A stretch of DNA of 64,000 nt, from the NCBI RefSeq assembly GCF_001591645.1, contig NZ_BCVH01000010.1, positions 62,001-126,000 on the forward strand, read 5' to 3'. The notes under the pieces were generated by a model. That model was not told where the DNA came from. It made no database searches and saw only the letters and a list, made by a program, of their open reading frames with translations. This document shows positions 7,310 through 15,485 of the stretch, piece by piece. Source of the DNA: Robertmurraya korlensis NBRC 107688. GTDB lineage: Bacteria > Bacillota > Bacilli > Bacillales > Cytobacillaceae. The position numbers and the translations under genes are program-made. Position 1 is the first letter of the stretch. Each line of letters starts with the position of its first letter.

Positions 7310-9130
7310 ATGAAACTAGTTGCAGGTGTGGATATAGGGAATGCCACCACAGAAACAGCTTTAGCTCAAGTCAGCTCTACTAATGAAATTAAATTTTTAG
7401 CCACTGGTATTGTCAATACCACCGGAATTAAGGGAACGAGACAAAATATCCATGGGGTCTTGGAGTCCCTTAGGCAGGCCTTACATAAGGTGGGAAAAAA
7501 GGTAGAGGACCTAGACTTGATTCGTATCAATGAAGCGGCTCCAGTAATAGGCGACGTCGCAATGGAAACAATCACGGAAACGATTATTACTGAATCGACC
7601 ATGATCGGACATAACCCAGCTACACCTGGGGGACTAGGAATTGGCATAGGACGTACAGTGCCGATTGAACGGCTCCATCAGGAGGGTTCAAATAGTAACG
7701 TTATCGTATTAATTGGGAAACAGGTCGATTTCACCATAGCTGCGGAACTCATTAACGAAGCAGTTTCCAAGGGAGTTCTAGTGACTGGCGCAGTTGTCCA
7801 GAAGGATGATGGTGTACTAATTAATAACCGCCTAAACAAGAAAATTCCGATTGTCGATGAGGTAAGTCTTTTGGAAAAGGTACCTGTTGGAATGAAAGCG
7901 GCCATTGAAGTTGCTCCCCCTGGAGGCGTAGTAGAAGTTTTATCAAATCCATATGGGATCGCAACCGTTTTTGAACTAAGTGCAGAAGAAACCAAAATGA
8001 TTGTACCGATCGCTCGAGCAATTATTGGGAATCGATCAGCTGTTGTTATAAAAACACCAGCAGGTGACGTACAGGCAAGGAGTATTCCAGCGGGAAAGAT
8101 TCAAATCATTGGTACCCGAAAAAAAGGCTCTGTTGATGTAGATGAAGGCGCCAACAGGATTATGGAAGTACTTACATCCGTTGCACCTGTTCAAGACATT
8201 AAGGGAGAACCAGGAACTAATGCAGGAGGAATGCTTGAACGTGTCAGACAAGTAATGGCTGAACTGACAAAGCAACATCCAAATGACATTATGATCCAGG
8301 ACTTATTGGCGGTTGATACCTTTATCCCACAAATGGTGAAGGGTGGACTTGCTGAGGAATTTTCAATGGAAAATGCTGTGGGAATCGCAGCGATGGTGAA
8401 AGCAGATAGGCTGCAAATGCAAATGATTGCTGAAAAATTAAGGGAAGAGATACATGTGGAGGTTGAGGTTGGTGGGGTAGAAGCGGATATGGCGATTAGA
8501 GGAGCCTTATCAACACCCGGTACCAATTTACCGATTGCCATTCTTGATATGGGTGCGGGTTCGACCGATGCATCCATCATGATTTCGGAAGGGAAAACAA
8601 CCTCCGTACATTTAGCTGGAGCAGGTAACATGGTCACTTTGCTTATTAATTCAGAACTTGGTCTTGAGGATTTAGACTTGGCGGAAGATATAAAGAAATA
8701 TCCTCTTGCAAAGGTTGAGAGTCTATTCCATATAAGACATGAAAATGGAACGGTTGAATTTTTTGAACATCCACTGGATCCAAAAGTATTCGCAAGGGTG
8801 GTTATCTTAAAGGATGGAAATCTTATTCCGATTCCTGGTAATCACTCAGTGGAAAAAATCAAACTGATTCGGCGCTCAGCTAAAGAAAAGGTGTTTGTGA
8901 CAAACGCTATTCGTGCGCTAAGTATGGTGTGTCCAACTGGAAATATTCGAGATATTGAGTTTGTAGTTTTAGTAGGAGGGTCTGCATTGGATTTCGAAGT
9001 GCCACAGCTTGTGACCGACTCCCTTTCACACTATGGTGTGGTGGCAGGAAGAGGAAATATAAGAGGAACGGAAGGCCCTCGAAATGCGGTGGCAACTGGA
9101 TTGATTATGGCATTGAAGGAAGGGAGATGA
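7310..9130 (+). CDS. pduG: Diol dehydratase reactivase large subunit PduG
   Basis: This 606-residue protein is the ATP-dependent, Hsp70/actin-like large subunit of the factor that swaps damaged cobalamin out of inactivated diol dehydratase. It starts with the phosphate-binding strand VDIGNATTETA and also has LDMGAGSTDASIM and VVLVGGSALDFEVP, all typical of DdrA/PduG. AGGAGG lies 9 bp before the ATG. The stop codon overlaps the start of pduH (ATGA), so the two subunits are coupled in translation. Confidence 0.96.
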   Translation: MKLVAGVDIGNATTETALAQVSSTNEIKFLATGIVNTTGIKGTRQNIHGVLESLRQALHKVGKKVEDLDLIRINEAAPVIGDVAMETITETIITESTMIGHNPATPGGLGIGIGRTVPIERLHQEGSNSNVIVLIGKQVDFTIAAELINEAVSKGVLVTGAVVQKDDGVLINNRLNKKIPIVDEVSLLEKVPVGMKAAIEVAPPGGVVEVLSNPYGIATVFELSAEETKMIVPIARAIIGNRSAVVIKTPAGDVQARSIPAGKIQIIGTRKKGSVDVDEGANRIMEVLTSVAPVQDIKGEPGTNAGGMLERVRQVMAELTKQHPNDIMIQDLLAVDTFIPQMVKGGLAEEFSMENAVGIAAMVKADRLQMQMIAEKLREEIHVEVEVGGVEADMAIRGALSTPGTNLPIAILDMGAGSTDASIMISEGKTTSVHLAGAGNMVTLLINSELGLEDLDLAEDIKKYPLAKVESLFHIRHENGTVEFFEHPLDPKVFARVVILKDGNLIPIPGNHSVEKIKLIRRSAKEKVFVTNAIRALSMVCPTGNIRDIEFVVLVGGSALDFEVPQLVTDSLSHYGVVAGRGNIRGTEGPRNAVATGLIMALKEGR

Positions 9131-9594
9131 GTTCATTGAAGCTAGATAACGAACACTCCCCTACAATCCATGTGTATTATTGCAGCAGGGTACAAGAGCC
9201 TACCTTAGTGAACCACCTCTTATATGGTATGGAAGAGGAAGGTGTTCCATATGTTTTAAAGCTGCATGATGCCGAATCCGCTTTAGCGTTAGGATACAGA
9301 GCGGCTGGAAGCTCCAACCTTGGAGTAGGTATTGGGATTAGTGAATCAGGTCATGGAGTGGTTCACTATAATAAATTGCCATACGAAAAGCCGCTTTTTG
9401 AATTCAAACTACAGTCGAGTGAAGGATTGTTACGAACGCTCGGAGCGAATGCGGCTCGAATTGTAAAAAATATTCCATTTAAGGAAGTATGCCATTCGGA
9501 GGAGCCATCTGATGAGGAAGTGCGTGTACTTTCTAAAGAGGAGATAGCTTTTATTGTTCAAGCAGTCGTACAAAAGTTGACCAATCTGAAGTAG
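9127..9594 (+). CDS. pduH: Diol dehydratase reactivase small subunit PduH with C-terminal encapsulation-like helix
   Basis: Residues 12-118 match DdrB/PduH (LLYGMEEEGVPY, ALGYRAAGSSNLGVGIGIS, LRTLGANAARIVKNIPF). The protein is 155 residues, some 35-40 longer than the roughly 116 I recall for Salmonella PduH. The extra part is an acidic linker (SEEPSDEEVR) followed by a helix, KEEIAFIVQAVVQKL, with the same hydrophobic spacing as the N-terminal encapsulation helices of PduD, PduE and PduP. It partners PduG. The start overlaps the pduG stop. Confidence 0.92.
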   Translation: MSSLKLDNEHSPTIHVYYCSRVQEPTLVNHLLYGMEEEGVPYVLKLHDAESALALGYRAAGSSNLGVGIGISESGHGVVHYNKLPYEKPLFEFKLQSSEGLLRTLGANAARIVKNIPFKEVCHSEEPSDEEVRVLSKEEIAFIVQAVVQKLTNLK

Positions 9595-9608
9595 AGGGGG
9601 GAAGCATT

Positions 9609-10205
9609 TTGGCGAGAAATGCGTTAGGTCTCATTGAAGTGGTAGGGATGACAGCGGCAATTGTTGCGGCTGATACAGCTGTTAAGTCAGCAAACGTTCG
9701 CTTAATAGGATATGAAAATTCAAAAGGCGGCGGAATGATCACCGTAAAATTCGAAGGAGATGTGGGGGCTGTGAAGGCAGCGCTTGAGGCTGCAACTGTA
9801 GAGGCATCAAAGGTAAATCGAATTGTAAGCAAGCACTTTATCCCTAGACCAAGCGATGAAATTGAGAAAATGACCATCCCAAGAAGTAGGGTGTCAAAAG
9901 AAATCATAACTGAGGTTGAAAAAGAGGAAGAGGAAGTAGAAAAAGAAGAACAGATGTCAACAAATGAAGAGGAAGTACGGGAAGCAGAAAGCCCGGTAGA
10001 AGCGGTGGTGGAGGAACAACCTGTAAGAAAGTCTGTAGAGCAGGATGAACATGGGAACGATGTTGCAAATGTAGATGGAGATTCACTGAATGAAGAAAAT
10101 GACCAAGAGGTTTGCAATATTTGTAAGGATCCAATGTGTACGAGAAGAAAAGGAGAAGCAAGGACGATGTGCATCCACTATCATGCAACAATAGGAGGAA
10201 AATAG
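9609..10205 (+). CDS. pduK: PduK-like shell protein with acidic linker and Cys motif
   Basis: Residues 1-88 are a BMC hexamer domain ([20 protein letters not shown], pore loop SKGGG). A long Glu-rich, probably disordered linker (about 95-165) leads to a C-terminal cysteine cluster, C169-x2-C172-x4-C177-x10-C188 (CNICKDPMC...RTMCIHY), as in PduK. This may bind an iron-sulfur cluster or zinc. It starts with TTG behind a GGGGGG purine run. It is probably a minor facet protein, placed between the reactivase and pduJ. Confidence 0.9.
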   Translation: MARNALGLIEVVGMTAAIVAADTAVKSANVRLIGYENSKGGGMITVKFEGDVGAVKAALEAATVEASKVNRIVSKHFIPRPSDEIEKMTIPRSRVSKEIITEVEKEEEEVEKEEQMSTNEEEVREAESPVEAVVEEQPVRKSVEQDEHGNDVANVDGDSLNEENDQEVCNICKDPMCTRRKGEARTMCIHYHATIGGK

Positions 10206-10206
10206 A

Positions 10207-10494
10207 ATGAGAGATTCATTAGGGATGATCGAAACAAAAGGGATGGTTGGTGCCATTGAAGCTGCCGATGCAATGACGAAAGCAGCGAATGTGACATTGG
10301 TCGGTTATGAAAAAATTGGTTCAGGTCTAATTACAGTAATGGTTCGCGGTGATGTTGGAGCTGTGAAGGCTGCAACAGATGCAGGTGCTTCTGCAGCAGA
10401 ACGAGTGGGTGAAGTGGTTTCTGTTCATGTAATCGCAAGACCACACTCAGATATTGAGAGATTAATTCCAAAGGTAGAGAAAGTAGAAGTTTAA
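10207..10494 (+). CDS. pduJ: Microcompartment hexameric shell protein PduJ
   Basis: A second single-BMC shell protein of 95 residues, nearly the same as the pduA product ([20 protein letters not shown], pore loop [24 protein letters not shown]). By position downstream of pduK it corresponds to PduJ, the most abundant facet protein in Salmonella. GGAGGAAAATAG lies before the ATG. It starts one base after the pduK stop codon. Confidence 0.96.
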   Translation: MRDSLGMIETKGMVGAIEAADAMTKAANVTLVGYEKIGSGLITVMVRGDVGAVKAATDAGASAAERVGEVVSVHVIARPHSDIERLIPKVEKVEV

Positions 10495-10513
10495 TGTTTC
10501 AGGAGATGATGGA

Positions 10514-11146
10514 ATGAGGGACTATGGGGTTATTGTCCAAGAGGTTGTAAAACGCATAAAAGAATTAGAAGAACAACCATACGTACCTGTGGGTGTTTCA
10601 AACCGCCATCTACACCTAAAAAAAGAGGATCTAGAAGCCTTATTTGGAACAGGATATGAGTTGACGAAAATGAAGGATCTTAAGCAACTTGGACAATTTG
10701 CTGCGAATGAAACCGTCACAATTGTCGGTCCAAAAGGATCAATTGAAAATGTCCGGATATTAGGTCCTGTTAGAAACTTAACACAATTAGAAATTAGCTT
10801 AACCGATAGCTTTAAGTTAGGTGTGAAGGCACCAGTTAAAGAATCAGGGAAAATTACTGGTACCCCTGGTATCACTCTTGTTGGGCCAAAGGGGAAGTTA
10901 GATATCAACGAAGGAGTTATCGCTGCATTAAGACATGTACACGTCTCTCCACCCTTTGCAGAGAAGTTTCATTTAAAAGATAAAGAGATGGTTAGTGTTC
11001 ATTTTGATGGAATCCGTCAAGTAACCTTTAACAATGTATTAATTAGAGTGTCCAATCGGTTTGTGGAAGAGATGCATTTGGATACCGATGAAGCCAATGC
11101 AGCGGGGATTGGTACCGGTGCGATTGGGAAAATCATGAAAGGTTAA
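10514..11146 (+). CDS. pduL: Phosphate propanoyltransferase PduL
   Basis: PduL turns propionyl-CoA plus phosphate into propionyl phosphate and recycles CoA inside the shell. The 210-residue sequence has the two zinc-binding His segments, VGVSNRHLHL and LRHVHVSP, plus a third His region (VSVHFDG). The first 20 residues (YGVIVQEVVKRIKEL) again look like an encapsulation helix with a short linker. It hands its product to the acetate kinase encoded at the window start. Confidence 0.96.
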   Translation: MRDYGVIVQEVVKRIKELEEQPYVPVGVSNRHLHLKKEDLEALFGTGYELTKMKDLKQLGQFAANETVTIVGPKGSIENVRILGPVRNLTQLEISLTDSFKLGVKAPVKESGKITGTPGITLVGPKGKLDINEGVIAALRHVHVSPPFAEKFHLKDKEMVSVHFDGIRQVTFNNVLIRVSNRFVEEMHLDTDEANAAGIGTGAIGKIMKG

Positions 11147-11152
11147 AAACAA

Positions 11153-11980
11153 ATGACTGTGAACTTAGAATATATAAACCAGTACATTCGGGATTTTGCC
11201 AGTTTAATTGAGAATAAGAAAGTGAATAAATTTGAAGGTGAGTTAAAGGTCGGTGTCGACCTTGGAACAGCCAATATTGTTCTTTCTGTATTAGATGAGT
11301 CAAATCAACCAGTTGCAGGTGCTCTTCATCCAGCATCAGTGGTAAAGGATGGCCTTGTCGTAGATTATGTAGGGGCGGTCAAAATTGTAAAGGAGCTTAA
11401 AACACAGGTTGAGGATTTACTCGGTGTTCCATTACTGTATGCAGCTACCGCCGTGCCTCCTGGAACAATAGGTGGTAACGCAAAAGCGATTGCGAATGTC
11501 ATTGAATCAGCAGGACTTGAAATAGTCAATGTTGTTGATGAACCAACAGCAGCTGCAACCTTTTTAGGTGTAAAAGATGGTGCCGTGGTTGATGTTGGGG
11601 GCGGAACAACAGGTATCAGTATCCTAAAGAATGGGGAGGTCATTTATACGGCCGATGAACCAACCGGTGGGAAGCATATGAGCTTAGTTGTTGCCGGAAA
11701 TTACAAGATCTCATTTGAAGAAGCGGAAAAGCTTAAAAAGGACAATCAAAGACAAGACGAAATCTTCACCGTCGTCAAACCCGTCATTGAAAAGATGGCG
11801 GCAATTGTTAACCGTCATCTGCGATACTCTGCAACGGACAAAATTTACGTCGTAGGTGGGGCTTGTCTCTTTGAAGACTTTGAAAGTGTTTTTTTGAAAG
11901 AAATTGGGATCGATACAATTAAGCCGGAGAATCCTCTCTTTATCACACCGATAGGAATCGCTATGAATTGTGTGAAATGA
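11153..11980 (+). CDS. eutJ: EutJ-like Hsp70-fold chaperone
   Basis: A 275-residue ATPase of the actin/Hsp70 fold, matching EutJ of ethanolamine and propanediol operons. The phosphate loops VGVDLGTANIVLSVLD and VVDVGGGTTGISIL and the adenosine motif VVGGACLFEDFE are all present, as is DEPTAAATFLG. Its exact task is not settled in the family; a chaperone role in microcompartment enzyme assembly is usually proposed. The N-terminal 20 residues are helical and could serve as a targeting tag. The ribosome site (AAAGG) is weak, so translation may be coupled to pduL 6 bp upstream. Confidence 0.9.
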   Translation: MTVNLEYINQYIRDFASLIENKKVNKFEGELKVGVDLGTANIVLSVLDESNQPVAGALHPASVVKDGLVVDYVGAVKIVKELKTQVEDLLGVPLLYAATAVPPGTIGGNAKAIANVIESAGLEIVNVVDEPTAAATFLGVKDGAVVDVGGGTTGISILKNGEVIYTADEPTGGKHMSLVVAGNYKISFEEAEKLKKDNQRQDEIFTVVKPVIEKMAAIVNRHLRYSATDKIYVVGGACLFEDFESVFLKEIGIDTIKPENPLFITPIGIAMNCVK

Positions 11981-11990
11981 GGTGGAGTGA

Positions 11991-12770
11991 TTGGATTTAG
12001 AGAAAGCTATCCAAGACATTGTAAAGGAAGTCATTCGTCGATTAAACCAAAGGTTAAAAACAGCGATTGTTGTTTTTACTGGTGGAGCACTAGGTTTCGA
12101 GGATGCACTCGAACAACTGAAGACCATGAAGAAAGAAGGCTGGTCCTTTAAAATTCTATTAACCCGCAGTGCAGAGCATGTGTTTTTACCTGGAACGATA
12201 GAAAAGGATCTAGGTACAAACGAGGTGTTCTATGAAAAAGAACTAGAGGGCTTAGGTGAATTTTATAAAGATACTAGCCTTTTAATCATTCCCACACTTA
12301 CATTAAATTCTGCAACAAAAATCTCATTAGGGATTGTCGATTCTGCTGTAACCAATCTTGTTTCTCACTATATAACGACTGGAACACCAATCGTTGCTGC
12401 TGACGATGCTTGCGACTTAAAGAATCCTATTCGGGAGAAATATCGTATGCATCACTCACCAAAAGCCTACTTAGACATGAATAGTCATCATTTAGAGCAA
12501 CTACGTGCCTATGGAATTAGCTTAGTCCGAGCAAAAGATATAGCAGAGGCTTCAAGGAAGGTTACCTTCCAGTTCAGTGAAACAGAAGAAGAAGAGAATC
12601 CGGTTGAAAAATCGTCTATTTATTATACTGACCGTGTGTTGAGTCGATTGGCTGTATTCGAAGCAAAACAAGCAAGCTGTGACTTGGTAGTGTCAAAACA
12701 GACTATTATAACGGCATTGGCTAGAGAAGCCGCAAGTGAATGGGGTGTAAGCATCCATCAGGAGAGATAA
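11991..12770 (+). CDS. Microcompartment-associated flavoprotein (PF02441-like)
   Basis: This 259-residue protein begins with an amphipathic helix, MDLEKAIQDIVKEVIRRL, much like the encapsulation tags of its neighbours, and continues with a flavoprotein-type Rossmann domain (TAIVVFTGGALGFEDALEQL). The segment IPTLTLNSATKISLGIVDSA resembles the FMN-binding SxNTxAKIxxGIxD motif of Dfp/EpiD/SpoVFB flavoproteins. The start is TTG 11991 behind AGGTGGAG. Genes like this occur at the same place in Listeria-type pdu operons as I remember them. Its function is unknown; a flavin redox job in cobalamin reduction is a guess based on the absence of pduS here. Confidence 0.75.
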   Translation: MDLEKAIQDIVKEVIRRLNQRLKTAIVVFTGGALGFEDALEQLKTMKKEGWSFKILLTRSAEHVFLPGTIEKDLGTNEVFYEKELEGLGEFYKDTSLLIIPTLTLNSATKISLGIVDSAVTNLVSHYITTGTPIVAADDACDLKNPIREKYRMHHSPKAYLDMNSHHLEQLRAYGISLVRAKDIAEASRKVTFQFSETEEEENPVEKSSIYYTDRVLSRLAVFEAKQASCDLVVSKQTIITALAREAASEWGVSIHQER

Positions 12771-12782
12771 GGGTGAGGCAAA

Positions 12783-13052
12783 ATGTATATTGCTAAAGTA
12801 GTTGGAATGGTCGTAGCAACAAGAAAGGAAGAGGACTTCGTTGGAAAAAAGCTACTTATCGTTCAAGGTATCAATGAGAAAGAAGAATTACTAGGGCTGC
12901 CAGAGGTCGCTGTCGATGCAGTTGGAGCTGGAACAGGTGAGGTTGTGCTGATAACAAAAGGTAGTGCAGCCAGATCGGTATTTGGGAAACCTAGTTCTGC
13001 CATAGATGCAGCCATTGTCGGTATTATTGATAGCTTAGAAGTGAACAAATAA
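12783..13052 (+). CDS. pduN: Microcompartment vertex protein PduN (EutN/CcmL family)
   Basis: An 89-residue EutN/CcmL-family pentamer that closes the vertices of the shell. Conserved parts are AKVVGMVVATRKEEDFVGKK at the start, the VDAVGAGTGEVVLITKGSAA core, and AIDAAIVGIID at the end. It is the only vertex gene in the operon, as expected for a pdu type. The ATG follows GGGTGAGG. Confidence 0.95.
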   Translation: MYIAKVVGMVVATRKEEDFVGKKLLIVQGINEKEELLGLPEVAVDAVGAGTGEVVLITKGSAARSVFGKPSSAIDAAIVGIIDSLEVNK

Positions 13053-13065
13053 GGATGTGTGAGTG

Positions 13066-14064
13066 ATGAGCATCTATACAAAAAAAGGTGATAAAGGTGA
13101 AACAGGGCTTCTGGGCGGTAGTCGGATTGGCAAGGATCATTTGAAGGTTTCTAGCTATGGGACTCTCGACGAGGCAAATGCTGTGCTTGGTATCGCCTAT
13201 TCGATGATTAAGCGTGAAGAATTGAAAAGTATTATCCATAACATACAGCGGCAACTATTTGTTGTCGGTGCTGAACTCGCAAGTGACGAAAAGGGGATAA
13301 GCTATATCAAAAAGCTTGTTTCCACCGAGGATATTACTTATTTCGAAAAAGTAATTGATGAGTATGATGGGCTTTTAGGTCCTATTACGGAATTCATTAT
13401 TCCTGGAGAGACGACTGCCTCTGCCCAGTTACATCAAGCTCGTTCTATTATTCGAAGAGCGGAGCGTCTCGTGGTTGAACTAAGTAAGACCTCAGAAATA
13501 AGAGAAGTGGTGATTAAGTATATTAATCGCCTATCAGATGTACTTTTTATGTTAGCAAGAGCAGAAGTGTATTACTCGTTAGTTGATCAAGTGATTACAA
13601 AAGTGCTCAATCGAGTGGAAGTAAACCCTTATCTTGTGAAGATTGATCTTCATCTAGCTAGAAAGCTAGCGAAAGCAGTTGAAAGAAAAGCCGAAGAAAT
13701 GGGGGTGCCAATCGTATGTTCTATCGTTGATGAGGGTGGCAATGTCATTCTTTTACATCGGATGGATGAGGCGCTGCTTGTAAGTGTGGAACTTGCTCCT
13801 AATAAAGCATATACCTCTGTGGCATTAAAAGCACCCACTCATAACCTTGCCCCACTCGTTCAGCCGGGTGCTGACTTGTTTGGCCTCCACCAATCCAACC
13901 ACAATAGAATTGTTCCATTTGGAGGAGGATTCCCATTAACGGTTAATGGAAAAATAATAGGTGGGATCGGTGTCAGTGGTGGAACGGTGGAAGAGGATAT
14001 TTTGTTAGCCAATTGTGGTGTTAAGATTTTTGAAAGCTTAATAGAGGTGAAATCAAATGATTGA
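13066..14064 (+). CDS. pduO: ATP:cob(I)alamin adenosyltransferase PduO (two-domain)
   Basis: Residues 1-185 are a PduO-type adenosyltransferase (IYTKKGDKGETGLLGG, the ATP-binding start; RSIIRRAERLVVEL; YINRLSDVLFMLAR). Residues 190-332 are a PduOC/GlcG domain (LARKLAKAVERKAEEMGVPI, SIVDEGGNVILLHRMD), which binds haem in the Salmonella enzyme. It makes adenosylcobalamin for PduCDE. ATG 13066 is preferred to GTG 13063. The 3' end overlaps pduP by 8 bp. Confidence 0.95.
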   Translation: MSIYTKKGDKGETGLLGGSRIGKDHLKVSSYGTLDEANAVLGIAYSMIKREELKSIIHNIQRQLFVVGAELASDEKGISYIKKLVSTEDITYFEKVIDEYDGLLGPITEFIIPGETTASAQLHQARSIIRRAERLVVELSKTSEIREVVIKYINRLSDVLFMLARAEVYYSLVDQVITKVLNRVEVNPYLVKIDLHLARKLAKAVERKAEEMGVPIVCSIVDEGGNVILLHRMDEALLVSVELAPNKAYTSVALKAPTHNLAPLVQPGADLFGLHQSNHNRIVPFGGGFPLTVNGKIIGGIGVSGGTVEEDILLANCGVKIFESLIEVKSND

Positions 14065-15454
14065 AGTGAAACAAATTGAAGATATTGTAATGCAGGTCCT
14101 TGCTGGATTAAATAACCATGAGGATCCCCCTTTGGATGGAGAGAATGGCTTATATTCCGAAATGAATGACGCGATAGATGCTGCATTTGTCGCTCAAAAG
14201 GAGCTTGTAAAGCTATCTCTAGCGGAAAGAGGACGAATCATCGAGTCGATTCGCACTGAATTTCGAAAGCATATTGAGCTCCTATCTGAAATGGCTGTTG
14301 AAGAAACAGGCATGGGACGTGTGAAAGACAAAATAAATAAAAATCTAGTAGCAGTTAACAATACACCAGGCATTGAGGATTTAACAACGGCGGCTTGTTC
14401 AGGAGACAACGGATTAACTGTTGAGGAGCTTTCACCATATGGGGTTATTGGATCTATTACGCCAACTACAAACCCTTCAGAAACAATTATTTGTAACACG
14501 ATTGGAATGCTTGCTGCCGGAAATGCAATCGTATTTAGTCCCCATCCAACAGCAAAACGAACATCTATAGAAACCATTAAGATCATAAGTAAAGCAATAT
14601 CAAAGGCTGGTGGACCTAAAAACTTAGTCGTAAGCACACTTCAGCCTTCCATCGAGCAAGCAAACATTATGATGAACCATAAAAAAGTTCGAATGCTAGT
14701 TGCAACAGGTGGACCAGCAGTTGTAAAGGCCGTTTTATCTACAGGAAAAAAAGCTATTGGTGCCGGAGCTGGAAACCCACCAGCACTCGTAGATGAAACC
14801 GCTGATATAGAAAAAGCAGCGAAGGATATTATTGATGGTTGTTCTTTTGACAATAACCTCCCTTGTGTGGCTGAAAAAGAGGTCATTGCTGTAGACTGTA
14901 TCGCTGATTGCCTCATTGAAAATATGAAAAACAATGGTGCTTATCAACTAACCGATCCAGTACAAATTCAAAGACTGGTAGATTTGGTTGTCCGTAACGG
15001 TCATGCCAACAAGGATTTTGTTGGGAAGAATGCGGATTTTATTTTGAGACAACTGGGAATAGAGGTTGGACCAGAGGTTCGCGTCGTGATTGTCGATGTC
15101 AAATATGAAGGACGTCATCCACTTGTCCTGGCTGAATTGATGATGCCGGTTCTACCAATTGTACGGGTAAATAATGTGGATGAAGGGATTGACCTAGCAG
15201 TAGAAGTTGAGCATGGATTTAGACATACGGCCATCATGCATTCAAAAAATATTGATAACTTAACCAAGTTTGCAAAGGAAATTCAGACAACGATTTTCGT
15301 GAAAAATGGACCTTCATACGCAGGTATCGGCGTGGGCGGAGTTGGTTATACCACTTTTACGATCGCAGGGCCGACTGGGGAAGGATTGACTTCTGCTAAG
15401 CATTTTGCAAGAAAGAGACGATGTGTACTAGTAGATGGTTTATCAATTAGATAG
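14057..15454 (+). CDS. pduP: CoA-acylating propionaldehyde dehydrogenase PduP
   Basis: This 465-residue enzyme oxidises propionaldehyde to propionyl-CoA with NAD. The first 18 residues (VKQIEDIVMQVLAGL) are the encapsulation helix, followed by a short linker and the aldehyde dehydrogenase fold. Recognisable parts are EETGMGRVKDKINKN, GVIGSITPTTNPSETIICN and the catalytic Cys in DNNLPCVAEKE. Its N-terminus overlaps the pduO 3' end. It works back to back with PduQ, which regenerates NAD. Confidence 0.96.
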   Translation: MIEVKQIEDIVMQVLAGLNNHEDPPLDGENGLYSEMNDAIDAAFVAQKELVKLSLAERGRIIESIRTEFRKHIELLSEMAVEETGMGRVKDKINKNLVAVNNTPGIEDLTTAACSGDNGLTVEELSPYGVIGSITPTTNPSETIICNTIGMLAAGNAIVFSPHPTAKRTSIETIKIISKAISKAGGPKNLVVSTLQPSIEQANIMMNHKKVRMLVATGGPAVVKAVLSTGKKAIGAGAGNPPALVDETADIEKAAKDIIDGCSFDNNLPCVAEKEVIAVDCIADCLIENMKNNGAYQLTDPVQIQRLVDLVVRNGHANKDFVGKNADFILRQLGIEVGPEVRVVIVDVKYEGRHPLVLAELMMPVLPIVRVNNVDEGIDLAVEVEHGFRHTAIMHSKNIDNLTKFAKEIQTTIFVKNGPSYAGIGVGGVGYTTFTIAGPTGEGLTSAKHFARKRRCVLVDGLSIR

Positions 15455-15485
15455 AAATTTGCATGATTAAGGGAGGATAATGACA

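Noticed and set aside
8191-8637. Minus-strand open frame of 148 codons inside pduG
   Set aside because: It lies wholly within a well-conserved gene on the other strand and has no domain or ribosome site.
9551-10174. Long minus-strand open frame of 207 codons opposite pduK
   Set aside because: It is the antisense of the Glu-rich PduK linker, giving a Ser/Phe-rich low-complexity product; no ribosome site and no recognisable domain.
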